Shown here in pieces: positions 8,705-16,752 of a DNA stretch of 64,000 bases. Each line of letters starts with the position of its first letter. The stretch's first letter is position 1. The notes beneath the pieces were generated by a model that was given only the letters and a program-made list of their open reading frames with translations, ran no database searches and was not told the origin of the DNA. Source of the DNA: Prevotellaceae bacterium UBA6858 (GTDB lineage Bacteria; Bacteroidota; Bacteroidia; Bacteroidales; Bacteroidaceae); NCBI GenBank assembly GCA_002451695.1, contig DKDC01000019.1:108943-172942 (forward strand), read 5' to 3'. A program made the translations under genes and the position numbers.

Positions 8705-9529
8705 ATGAATAAGATTATCCTGACCGCAATATTAACGATACTAACGATAAATGTCATGGCACAAAAGAAAATTGTACAGACAGCGGGGCGCACGCAGCTC
8801 GGAGAATTCGCCCCGGAATTCGCACATCTCAACGATGACGTACTGTTCGGCGAGGTGTGGAGCAGAAACGACCTTCTGAGCCTGCGCGACCGCAGCCTTG
8901 TTACCCTCACCTGCCTCATAAGCCAGGGACTCACCGATTCCTCGCTCACCTACCACCTGCAAACCGCGAAGAACAACGGAATAACGCGCACCGAAATCTC
9001 CGAAATCATCACCCACATAGCCTTCTATGCCGGCTGGCCCAAGGCGTGGGCGGCCTTCCGCCTTGCCAAGGAAGTGTGGAACGACACCACCGCAACCGCC
9101 GCAAGCGGCAAGGAGAAATTCCAGCAGGAGATGATATTCCCGATAGGCGAACCCAACACGGCATACGCGAAATATTTCACCGGCAACAGCTATCTGGCAC
9201 GCATTTCCAAGGAGCAGATACCGTTCTCCAACGTTACATTCGAACCGCGCTGCCGCAACAACTGGCACATACACCACGCCACCAAGGGCGGCGGGCAAAT
9301 GCTCGTGGGCGTTGCCGGCAAAGGCTGGTACCAGGAGGAAGGCAAGCCCGCGCAGCCCATCCTGCCGGGTACGGTAATCCACATCCCCGCAAACGTGAAG
9401 CACTGGCACGGCGCGGCGGCAGACAGCTGGTTTGCCCACCTCGCATTCGAAATCCCCGGAGATAACTCGTCGAACGAGTGGCTTGAACCTGTGAGCGACG
9501 GGGAATACGACAAACTTTCAAACCGCTGA
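8705..9529 (+). CDS. Secreted carboxymuconolactone decarboxylase-like / cupin fusion
   Basis: 274 residues. Residues 1-19 form a signal peptide (NKIILTAILTILTINVMAQ), so the protein is exported. Residues ~30-135 are a CMD/AhpD-like domain: LRDRSLVTLTCLISQG, EISEIITHIAFYAGWPKAW. Residues ~165-260 are a cupin with metal ligands in RCRNNWHIHHA and PANVKHWHGA. CMD-cupin fusions are common in Bacteroidota; the substrate is unknown, and a role in small-molecule or quinone chemistry is only a guess. It is monocistronic, followed by a strong terminator. Confidence 0.88.
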   Translation: MNKIILTAILTILTINVMAQKKIVQTAGRTQLGEFAPEFAHLNDDVLFGEVWSRNDLLSLRDRSLVTLTCLISQGLTDSSLTYHLQTAKNNGITRTEISEIITHIAFYAGWPKAWAAFRLAKEVWNDTTATAASGKEKFQQEMIFPIGEPNTAYAKYFTGNSYLARISKEQIPFSNVTFEPRCRNNWHIHHATKGGGQMLVGVAGKGWYQEEGKPAQPILPGTVIHIPANVKHWHGAAADSWFAHLAFEIPGDNSSNEWLEPVSDGEYDKLSNR

Positions 9530-9580
9530 TTTTTGTGGCGCGGCTTCTGCAAGCCCGCCAATACATACTCCATTTGTCAG

Positions 9581-9619
9581 GCGGTGCGCCCCACATTGCG
9601 CGGGACGCACCGCTTTTTT
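9581..9619 (+). terminator. Intrinsic terminator after the CMD-cupin gene
   Basis: GCGGTGCG (9581-9588) pairs with CGCACCGC (9606-9613), followed by six T. Confidence 0.85.
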
Positions 9620-9768
9620 GCCTCCCCCATGCCGCACTTTCTTTTTTGCGGAACATAACCCTGCGGCACGAAAAGTCCCGCATTTTGTGTAACCGACTGA
9701 ATTACAGAAAATCGAACCAACCCGGCACACCTCTTGTAAGCAATTGTTTTACAGAAGTTTGCAGCGGC

Positions 9769-9853
9769 AAAAAAGGTCTGATGTAATTTGAATTATGTCT
9801 GATATAATTTTTTCTACATCGGACATAGTTTTTCCCATGTCCGATGTGGTTTT
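9769..9853 (-). repeat. 21-bp-period tetrad element, copy 3 (reversed)
   Basis: Same element as copies 1 and 2, inverted: it starts AAAAAAGGTCTGATGTAATT and continues through the other three units. It is the left flank of the restriction-modification cassette; copy 4 in the same orientation is the right flank. Confidence 0.85.
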
Positions 9854-9928
9854 CGGAGAATTTCGGAAAAGGGAATGTTTTCTGTTTTGCTATAAAAACA
9901 AATTAACGTTCTTCGCCTATTTTCCGGG

Positions 9929-9959
9929 TTGGGACAATAAACTAAAAAAAGTATCTTTG
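9929..9959 (+). promoter_or_regulatory. Promoter of the restriction-modification cassette
   Basis: TTGG at 9929-9932, 19 bp, then TATCTTTG at 9952-9959. This is the spacing of Bacteroidota -33/-7 promoters and lies 25 bp before the nuclease ATG. Confidence 0.65.
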
Positions 9960-9984
9960 CAAAATCAAGCAAACTTCATGCAAT

Positions 9985-10812
9985 ATGACAGAAAACGTAA
10001 ACAAGGAAAAAGCTATACGTGCAATTGTAAAGCAAGCGGTTGAGGCATACGCTTCGGGGTTCTCGGATCGTCATTTGGGTGAACTCAATGATGAAGACGG
10101 TGTGATAAACATGAAAATACACAATGTATTTATAGCCGCACTTGGCGCCGACATTCAGTACTATTCCGCACTGTCCCGTTCTCTTGACAGCAGCTTGGGA
10201 AATATGCTGGAGAAAATGGCTATAAATATTGCGACCCTCAATTATGAGGTAACCCAATATGTGGAAGGCTCTATATACCAAGAACAGACGGATTTCATCG
10301 CCGAACTTCTTGAAGCATATAAAAATACGAAAGGCGCGAACCACAAGAAGCCTATGGTGAAAGACTATATTGGCATAAGCCGTAAAAACACGGCAGCCCG
10401 GCACAGCAAACGCCATGAAAGTGACTATTACCTGAGAGATGCGGAAACCGGTATGCATTATCTTATTGAACTGAAGATTGGCGGTGATCTTGATAACAAG
10501 AAGGCGCGTTCCGAAAAGGAAGCATTGCTCGAACAGTATTGCATCTTGGCAAATACGCTTGGGACGGAAGACGACATCAAAATTTGTTTCGCGACAGCTT
10601 ACAACAGATACGGAGAAGGAAATCCCTGGAAACAAGGGAGAGTCCGGCAATTCTTTGCCGATGAAGAGCTTCTCATTAGTGGGAAGTTTTGGAATTTGGT
10701 TTGCAAATCCGAACGGGGACATGAAATCGTTCTTGATGAATACAGGAAAAACGCCTATTTAATAATTGATGCCTTGGCTCGTATAAAAGCAGCATATTTA
10801 CCAAACGACTAA
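9985..10812 (+). CDS. TdeIII-like type II restriction endonuclease
   Basis: 275 residues. The block LIELKIGGDLDNKKARSEKE (about 157-177) followed by ALLEQYCILANTLG and FATAYNRYGEG is what I recall of TdeIII-family restriction enzymes. E-x-K in IELKIGGDLD is a plausible catalytic core of PD-(D/E)XK type, with ESDYYL upstream. It is directly followed (0 bp) by a DNA methyltransferase, the usual arrangement of a type II system. TdeIII cuts at GGNCC; whether this protein shares that specificity cannot be read from sequence. Base composition is much more AT-rich than in the genes on either side, suggesting acquisition. Confidence 0.8.
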   Translation: MTENVNKEKAIRAIVKQAVEAYASGFSDRHLGELNDEDGVINMKIHNVFIAALGADIQYYSALSRSLDSSLGNMLEKMAINIATLNYEVTQYVEGSIYQEQTDFIAELLEAYKNTKGANHKKPMVKDYIGISRKNTAARHSKRHESDYYLRDAETGMHYLIELKIGGDLDNKKARSEKEALLEQYCILANTLGTEDDIKICFATAYNRYGEGNPWKQGRVRQFFADEELLISGKFWNLVCKSERGHEIVLDEYRKNAYLIIDALARIKAAYLPND

Positions 10813-11655
10813 ATGAAAGATCCCAATTGGAGAAAATGTATATTATGTGGTAACAGCCGGGAATTGATAACAAGCATCCCATCAAATTCTATCGACTTCA
10901 TTTTGACAGATCCACCATATAATTTAGGGCAACACTCTACAGGCAACATTCCGTTGCGTGGGCGTTCTGCAATGAATAATGACGTTGCGGAATGGGACAG
11001 AATAGACTTTAACCCAGAGGAATGGGCTGATGAATTCATCAGAATATTAAAGCCTACTGGTAATTTGTTTATATTCACCTCATACAATCAGTTAGGGCGT
11101 TGGTACAATTGTTTGGATCATAAATTCGACACAACTAATTTTATGGTTTGGCACAAGACAAACCCTGCGCCCAAAATATTCAAGGCGGGATTTCTGAACA
11201 GTTGCGAAATGATCTTCACCTGCTGGAATAAATTGCACACATGGAATTTTTTGTCTCAAAAGGAAATGCATAATTTTATCGAAACGCCTATATGTATGCG
11301 GCCGGAGAGACTGAGCAACCCCAAACATCCGGCACAAAAGCCTGTTTCCATACTGAAAAAGATGATAGAGATAGCTTCAAACAAAGGTGATATTGTATTT
11401 GATCCATTTATGGGGGTTGGCTCTACAGGGGTGGCCGCACTTGACCTTAACCGCCGGTTTATCGGTGTCGAATTGGATTACGAATATTTTGCGGCCGCAA
11501 AGAAGCGCATAGATAACGTTTTACAACAAGAAGATATTTTTTCAAAACACGATACACCTGAAACCACAGACACGCTGCACGAGCCAACTGCTTCTTATAG
11601 CAGCACCTTTACTGTAAATGATGAAATAAATGCCTTTTTTGCCACAAAAGCATAA
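10813..11655 (+). CDS. DNA methyltransferase (DPPY type, N4-cytosine or N6-adenine)
   Basis: 280 residues. The catalytic motif IV TDPPYNLG lies near residue 33 and the SAM-binding motif I DPFMGVGSTGVAAL near residue 198, the order of beta-class amino-methyltransferases. HPAQKPVSILKKMIE precedes motif I, as in this class. It starts immediately after the nuclease stop, so it is the likely protective enzyme of that nuclease. Whether the target base is C (N4) or A (N6) cannot be decided from DPPY alone. Confidence 0.9.
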   Translation: MKDPNWRKCILCGNSRELITSIPSNSIDFILTDPPYNLGQHSTGNIPLRGRSAMNNDVAEWDRIDFNPEEWADEFIRILKPTGNLFIFTSYNQLGRWYNCLDHKFDTTNFMVWHKTNPAPKIFKAGFLNSCEMIFTCWNKLHTWNFLSQKEMHNFIETPICMRPERLSNPKHPAQKPVSILKKMIEIASNKGDIVFDPFMGVGSTGVAALDLNRRFIGVELDYEYFAAAKKRIDNVLQQEDIFSKHDTPETTDTLHEPTASYSSTFTVNDEINAFFATKA

Positions 11656-11672
11656 GAAAGTTTTTTTACTGT

Positions 11673-12824
11673 ATGACGAATATTAAAAATGTGGAGCATA
11701 AACAAACGGCGTGGCTGTCTCCTATCATAAAATGGCCTGGTGGAAAAGAAAAAGAATTGGAATACATCCTGCCCAATCTTCCCCAGTTTAACAGATATTT
11801 TGAGCCTTTTGTCGGAGGTGGCTCCGTTTTTATGGGGATTAGAGCTAACGAATATTTCATAAACGATCTTTCCAAAGAACTTATTCAACTGTACAGGAAC
11901 ATACGGACTGGCAACAAAGAATTTTTCAAGTATGCACGGGCAATTGACGGTTCATGGGTTAATGCCAACAGATTTTTCTTGTCCAACAAAGAACTTGTCG
12001 ATGTTTACACCAATTACAGAAAAGGCAACTTGCTTAAGGACGGACTCAAATTTGCCATTGGCAAGTTTTGCAGAGACAAAAAAGAAAGCATCCTGAATAT
12101 CATAGGAAAAGATTTTGCAACGTTGCCATGCATACTTCTGACCGAAATGGAGAAAAACCTTTTTAGAAAGATGACACGTATGCACGAGCTGGAATTGAAA
12201 AAGCACGAGCTTCCCCCAAAAGACTTGGGAGTTAATATAGAAACCGCCATAAAGAGTGCTGTGTATATGAACTTTCGTTATTTGTACAACAATGGCAATA
12301 TCAACAAAAGCATGCCCAACCTCCATTGCGCACTGTTCCTGTTTATAAGGAACTATGCTTATAGCGGGATGTTCCGTTACAGCAGCAAAGGCGACTTCAA
12401 TGTTCCCTATGGCGGAATTGCATATAACGGCAAACTGATGTCAAAGAAGCTGGACTATTATCTGTCCGAGCCATTAAGAAAGCATTTTTACAAGGCATTT
12501 ATAACGGATCTTGATTTTGAGGAATTTCTTCGAAAGCACAAACCCGCCTCAGATGATTTCATATTCTTGGATCCACCTTATGACAGTGAGTTCAGCACCT
12601 ATGCAAACAATGAGTTTACCAAATCCGACCAAAAAAGACTTGCTGATTTCATGATAAACGAATGCCCTTCCAAATGGATGATGATTATAAAATACACTGA
12701 TTTTATATACGAGTTATACAATAAGGACGGCATCAACATACGGACATTTGACAAAGAATACCTCGTTAGTTTCATGAACCGAAATGATAAAAAAGCTACT
12801 CATTTGCTGATTACTAACTACTGA
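11673..12824 (+). CDS. Dam-like (D12 class) DNA adenine methyltransferase
   Basis: 383 residues. Motif I is KWPGGKEKE plus FEPFVGGGSVFM near residues 18-50 and motif IV is FLDPPYDSEF near residue 305, the order of alpha-class/D12 N6-adenine methylases. It lies 17 bp after the first methyltransferase in the same direction, so the cassette has one nuclease and two unrelated methyltransferases. Two methyltransferases are typical when the two strands of an asymmetric site need different enzymes, or when the second serves another nuclease. Confidence 0.88.
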   Translation: MTNIKNVEHKQTAWLSPIIKWPGGKEKELEYILPNLPQFNRYFEPFVGGGSVFMGIRANEYFINDLSKELIQLYRNIRTGNKEFFKYARAIDGSWVNANRFFLSNKELVDVYTNYRKGNLLKDGLKFAIGKFCRDKKESILNIIGKDFATLPCILLTEMEKNLFRKMTRMHELELKKHELPPKDLGVNIETAIKSAVYMNFRYLYNNGNINKSMPNLHCALFLFIRNYAYSGMFRYSSKGDFNVPYGGIAYNGKLMSKKLDYYLSEPLRKHFYKAFITDLDFEEFLRKHKPASDDFIFLDPPYDSEFSTYANNEFTKSDQKRLADFMINECPSKWMMIIKYTDFIYELYNKDGINIRTFDKEYLVSFMNRNDKKATHLLITNY

Positions 12825-13066
12825 CAGGCAATTGCCATTCATAGCCGGTGGCGGTTTGTTTTGGAAGAAATATTCTGCATAACCCGCTATTCATAGCAAT
12901 GAGCAGCCAGCCTGATTTCTGAAACTTCTTCATTATTTCCATACCTCATCTTTCACCTGCTTGGTTTTTCTCGTCTTGAATGTTTCTTTACATTACTTCC
13001 TCGGAGCGAAACACAGGTTCAACCGTAAGAGATGCATCCTCTCCCGAATAGAGCGTGAAAAAAGGC
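12825..13066. other. Gene-free stretch right of the restriction-modification cassette
   Basis: No convincing gene. On the minus strand short in-frame pieces separated by stops and shifts give the impression of a decayed reading frame, but I cannot assign it. It ends at repeat copy 4. Confidence 0.3.
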
Positions 13067-13067
13067 C

Positions 13068-13143
13068 TGATGTAATTTGAATTATATCAGACATAGTTTT
13101 TCCTACGTCCTATGTAGTTTTTCCCACGTCAGAAGTAGTTTTC
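13068..13143 (-). repeat. 21-bp-period tetrad element, copy 4 (reversed)
   Basis: Same orientation as copy 3. The units are more diverged here (for example CTACTTCTGACGT in the last unit). It lies between the restriction-modification cassette and the thr leader. Confidence 0.8.
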
Positions 13144-13166
13144 CCTGCTTTGGTTTTGCGCCATTT

Positions 13167-13190
13167 GTAGGGGCGTATTGCATACGCCCC
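13167..13190. repeat. REP-like palindrome, copy A
   Basis: GTAG then GGGCGTAT, one T, GCATACGCCCC: a near-perfect palindrome. Copies with the same arms occur at 25241, 26289 and 26388. Confidence 0.75.
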
Positions 13191-13441
13191 ATACGCCACC
13201 GCGTAAACCGCGCCGCAAACCGCCGCCGCGACTACGCAAACCGGCGCAATTCCTGCCGTATGGCTTCGCACAATTAATCTATGTCTGTACGCTGTAACCT
13301 GACGGCAGCATCCTGTAAGGCGCGTACCGCCCTTTTTCTGCCATGTCGGTTTTGCAAAAACCATTTTTACGGTTCTCACACCGTCGGTTTTCCCGGGAAA
13401 CTGAAAGAAAACGGGGCGAAAATGCGGAAAATAGCAACTTT

Positions 13442-13474
13442 TTTGCCCTTTATGAAATCATTTTCGTACCTTTG
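13442..13474 (+). promoter_or_regulatory. Promoter of the thr leader-apgM-thrC unit
   Basis: TTTG at 13442-13445 and TACCTTTG at 13467-13474, 21 bp apart, 18 bp before the leader-peptide ATG. Good match to the Bacteroidota consensus. Confidence 0.7.
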
Positions 13475-13492
13475 CAACAGTTAAAGACAGAA

Positions 13493-13579
13493 ATGAACGG
13501 AAGATTCACATACTACGCTTTGACACGGTTGCTTTCCACAACCACCACTACAGTCACTACCACGACCCTTCGGGGTTGA
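13493..13579 (+). CDS. thrL: Threonine-rich attenuator leader peptide
   Basis: 28 codons. After LTRLLS come five Thr, one Val and four more Thr, then LRG and stop, giving nine Thr in ten codons. This is the hallmark of a threonine-operon attenuator: scarcity of charged tRNA-Thr stalls the ribosome in the Thr run. The 5' arm of the terminator hairpin (13563-13568) overlaps the last Thr codons, so a stalled ribosome would block it. The structural genes downstream are apgM and thrC. Confidence 0.85.
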   Translation: MNGRFTYYALTRLLSTTTTTVTTTTLRG

Positions 13580-13589
13580 GGCATTTTTT
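13563..13589 (+). terminator. Attenuator terminator overlapping the end of the thr leader peptide
   Basis: CGACCC (13563-13568), the stable tetraloop TTCG, and GGGTTG (13573-13578), with six T at 13584-13589. The stem includes the final Thr codons and the stop codon region of the leader peptide. Confidence 0.7.
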
Positions 13590-13687
13590 GCGTCCCTACG
13601 CGGAACGCGCTTGCAGGAGCAAGCAAAACATAACCAAACAAACTTAAACAAACAAACAGAGTACGCCACATACAAAATGTGCGTATC

Positions 13688-13759
13688 ATGAAATGCGCCA
13701 AGGCGCGTCCGCACCGCCCCCATTCAAGGCTTGCGGACAGTGGAACAATGCAAAGATGA
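13688..13759 (+). pseudogene. Micro-ORF in the place of thrA, possible deletion scar
   Basis: 23 codons whose TGA overlaps the ATG of apgM (ATGA at 13756-13759). The upstream in-frame context reads GTG CGT ATC ATG AAA, encoding [V/M]-R-I-M-K, similar to the first residues of ThrA proteins. The rest shows no similarity I recognise. It may be what remains after an internal deletion of thrA, or an unrelated coupling peptide. Confidence 0.35.
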
Positions 13760-14970
13760 AACATATCATTATTTTGGGTGACGGTATGGCTGACTGGAAA
13801 ATAGAGGCTCTCGGAAACAAGACACCGCTGCAATTTGCCGATACAACAAACATGGACAAGCTCGCCTCAATGGGGCGCACGGGGATGCTTAAGACCGTGC
13901 CCGACGGCTTCCACCCCGGGAGCGAGGTGGCAAACTCGGCCATTCTGGGATATGACCAAAGGAAGGTTTACGAGGGCCGCGGCCCTTTGGAGGCGGCAAG
14001 CATGGGCGTCGAACTGGGAGATGACGATTTCGCGCTACGATGCAACCTAATCTGCGTGGACGGCGAAAACATAAAGAACCATTCGGCGGGCAGGCTAGAG
14101 ACCGAAGAGGGCGACGTGCTTATGAGATTTCTTCAGGAAAAGCTCGGCAGCGACAGAATACATTTCTACACGGGGATACAATACCGCCACCTGCTCGTGA
14201 TAAAGGGCGGGGACAAGCACATAGAATGCGTGCCGCCGCACGATGTGCCCGGACAGCCTTTCTTGCCGCTGCTCGTAAAGGCCACCGCGCCCGAGGGCGA
14301 GGAAACGGCAAGGCTTCTGAACAGCCTAATACTGAAATCGCAGGAACTCCTGAAAAGCCACCCGCTCAACCTGCGCCGCATAAGCGAGGGCAAAGACCCC
14401 GCCAACAGCATCTGGCCGTGGAGCGGCGGCTTCCGTCCCAAGATGGAAACCCTCGAAGAAGCTTTCCCCGGAAAAATCAACGGCGGGGCGGTAATTACGG
14501 CGGTTGACCTTATTCGCGGCATAGGCAAATACGCGGGACTTGAATGCATTGACGTGGAAGGCGCGACAGGGCTTGCCGACACCAACTACGAGGGAAAAGC
14601 CGCAGCAGCCGTAGAGGCCTTGAAGCGCACCGACTTCGTTTACCTGCACGTTGAGGCGAGCGACGAGGCGGGACACGACGGCGACGTGGAACTCAAACTG
14701 AAAACAATCGAAAACCTTGACAAAAGGATTGTAGGTCCGGTGATGAATGCCGTAAAGGGCTTTGACGAGCCTGTAGCCATAGCCGTGCTCCCCGACCACC
14801 CCACGCCGTGCAAACACCGCACCCACACCAACGAGCCGGTGCCGTTCCTGATTTTCTATCCCGGCATACAGCCCGACAGCGTGGAGAAATTCGACGAGCT
14901 TTCCTGCAAAAGCGGGAGCTACGGTCTGCTGATAGAGGACCAGTTCATAAAAGAGTTCATGAAACACTAA
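13756..14970 (+). CDS. apgM: Cofactor-independent phosphoglycerate mutase, archaeal type (ApgM)
   Basis: 404 residues from the ATG at 13756; an upstream in-frame ATG (13693) would add 21 residues without family similarity. The start MKHIIILGDGMADW carries the metal-binding Asp of the alkaline-phosphatase superfamily; GSEVANSAILGYDQ contains the phosphoacceptor Ser region, and HVEASDEAGHDGD and LPDHPTPCKHRTHT supply further metal ligands. In Bacteroidales this gene normally sits between thrA and thrC; the family is annotated as phosphoglycerate mutase, though placement in threonine operons suggests a possible homoserine-kinase-like role. thrC follows 13 bp later. Confidence 0.9.
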   Translation: MKHIIILGDGMADWKIEALGNKTPLQFADTTNMDKLASMGRTGMLKTVPDGFHPGSEVANSAILGYDQRKVYEGRGPLEAASMGVELGDDDFALRCNLICVDGENIKNHSAGRLETEEGDVLMRFLQEKLGSDRIHFYTGIQYRHLLVIKGGDKHIECVPPHDVPGQPFLPLLVKATAPEGEETARLLNSLILKSQELLKSHPLNLRRISEGKDPANSIWPWSGGFRPKMETLEEAFPGKINGGAVITAVDLIRGIGKYAGLECIDVEGATGLADTNYEGKAAAAVEALKRTDFVYLHVEASDEAGHDGDVELKLKTIENLDKRIVGPVMNAVKGFDEPVAIAVLPDHPTPCKHRTHTNEPVPFLIFYPGIQPDSVEKFDELSCKSGSYGLLIEDQFIKEFMKH

Positions 14971-14983
14971 AGCAAACAACACG

Positions 14984-16288
14984 ATGAAATACTACAGCAC
15001 CAACCATAAAGCCTCCCCCGTTGAGCTGTCTGAAGCCGTAACCCGCGGGCTTGCCCCCGATGGCGGGCTGTTCATGCCCGAAAGGATTGCCCAACTGCCG
15101 CAGGTTTTCTTTGACAACCTTGCCGACATGAGTTTCACGGAAATGTCGCAGCGCGTGGCGCGCGCGCTTTTCCCGGGAGTGAGCTCGGAGGTGATAAACC
15201 GCATAACGGCCGAAACACTTGCTTTCGACACCCCCATAAACAAGATAGAGGACAACATCTATGCCCTCGAACTTTTCCACGGCCCCACACTGGCGTTCAA
15301 GGACGTGGGCGCAAGGTTCATGGCACGCCTCCTGGCGCATTTCGCAAAAAGCGACGGCAGGACGCTCAATGTTCTCGTGGCCACTTCGGGCGACACGGGT
15401 TCGGCTGTGGCAAACGGATTTCTCGGCGTTGAGGGCATAAACGTGTATGTGCTATACCCCAAAGGCAAGGTGAGCCGCGTGCAGGAAAGCCAGTTCGCGA
15501 CTCTGGGAAAAAACATCACTGCCATAGAGATCGACGGCACGTTCGATGACTGCCAGAGGCTCGTGAAACAAGCTTTCGTTGACAGCGGACTTAACGCCGC
15601 AATGCGCCTCACGTCGGCAAACTCCATAAACATAGCGCGGCTGCTTCCGCAATCGTTCTACTACTTCCGCGCATTGGCGCAACTGAAAGCCCAAGGCGCG
15701 GACAGGAACGTGGTGGTGTGCGTGCCAAGCGGAAATTTCGGCAACATCACCGCCGGACTTATAGCCAAGCGCATGGGGCTGGGCATAAGCCGCTTCATAG
15801 CCGCCAACAACGAAAACGACGTGTTCCTTGAATACCTGCAAACGGGCAAGTACAGCCCGCGTCCTTCGGTGCAGACCTACGCCAACGCCATGGACGTTGG
15901 CGCGCCGAGCAATTTTGCAAGAATACTGGAGCTGTACGGCAACAGCCACGCCGCCATTGCCGCCGGAATATCAGGCTTCAAGGTAAGCGACACGGAAATA
16001 CTTGAAACCATAAAGGACGTTTACGAACGCGACAACTACATACCCGACCCACACGGGGCCTGCGCCTGCCGTGCGCTCAAATCGCTGATAAAGCCGGGCG
16101 AAACGGGAATTTTCCTCGAAACGGCGCATCCCGCGAAATTCGGCGAGGTGATAATGAAAGCCATAGGCCGTGAAGCCGAAATGCCCGCACGCCTCAGGGA
16201 TTTTCTGAAAGGCGAAAAGAAAAGCGAGGAGCTTGGCAAGGATTTCGAGGCATTCAAACAGTTCCTGCTGGAACGGAAAAACAGATAA
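14984..16288 (+). CDS. thrC: Threonine synthase
   Basis: 434 residues, normal length. The protein begins MKYYSTNHKA and contains APDGGLFMPE. The PLP-binding Lys lies in GPTLAFKDVGARF (about residue 108), and ATSGDTGSAVANGF and VPSGNFGN bind the cofactor phosphate. It converts O-phosphohomoserine to threonine. It is the last gene of the attenuated unit and ends before a strong terminator at 16323. Confidence 0.96.
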   Translation: MKYYSTNHKASPVELSEAVTRGLAPDGGLFMPERIAQLPQVFFDNLADMSFTEMSQRVARALFPGVSSEVINRITAETLAFDTPINKIEDNIYALELFHGPTLAFKDVGARFMARLLAHFAKSDGRTLNVLVATSGDTGSAVANGFLGVEGINVYVLYPKGKVSRVQESQFATLGKNITAIEIDGTFDDCQRLVKQAFVDSGLNAAMRLTSANSINIARLLPQSFYYFRALAQLKAQGADRNVVVCVPSGNFGNITAGLIAKRMGLGISRFIAANNENDVFLEYLQTGKYSPRPSVQTYANAMDVGAPSNFARILELYGNSHAAIAAGISGFKVSDTEILETIKDVYERDNYIPDPHGACACRALKSLIKPGETGIFLETAHPAKFGEVIMKAIGREAEMPARLRDFLKGEKKSEELGKDFEAFKQFLLERKNR

Positions 16289-16322
16289 GCCGAAACGAAA
16301 ATTACTCTTCATACTTAATTAT

Positions 16323-16370
16323 TGAGAGGGAGGACGGCGCAGGCGTGCGCATGTACCTCCCTCATTTTTT
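16323..16370 (+). terminator. Intrinsic terminator after thrC
   Basis: TGAG-GGAGG arms (with a 2-nt bulge) close a ~22-nt loop with CCTCCCTCA, followed by six T. Confidence 0.8.
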
Positions 16371-16499
16371 GCACCGCCTCGCGACAGTTCCTACAGCTAT
16401 CCGCCACAAAACGCGCCAGTCCGATTTCCGCCGCTGCACAATGCAATTTTGGCGGATTTCCGCGCCGCCAAAATGCAGATTTCCCAAACACCCCGAAAA

Positions 16500-16580
16500 A
16501 CACATAGGACATAGTAAAAAATATGTCCGATGTAGAAAAAATTACATCAGACATAATTCAAACTACATCAGACCTTTTTT
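16500..16580 (+). repeat. 21-bp-period tetrad element, copy 5
   Basis: Units begin at 16502, 16523, 16544 and 16565, exactly 21 bp apart, ending in GACC plus six T. Here units 2 and 3 form the inverted pair (TATGTCCGATGTA / TACATCAGACATA), unlike copy 2 where units 3 and 4 do. It lies between convergent thrC and RhuM-Fic. Confidence 0.87.
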
Positions 16581-16752
16581 CGCCCATTGCAATGACCTTA
16601 AAAACAAATCATTGCAACGTAGAATTTTACCGCCTACAGCAATCTCAAAATCAACTAATTATACCATTTTTGCCAATATTTGAGTTTTACAAGAAATTTA
16701 GTTGTATATAATACAGGAGCATGAAATTCATCTTCCGACCGCCCAAAATTCC

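Noticed and set aside
12950..13066. Possible decayed gene on the minus strand
   Set aside because: Only short fragments with shifts; no family can be supported.
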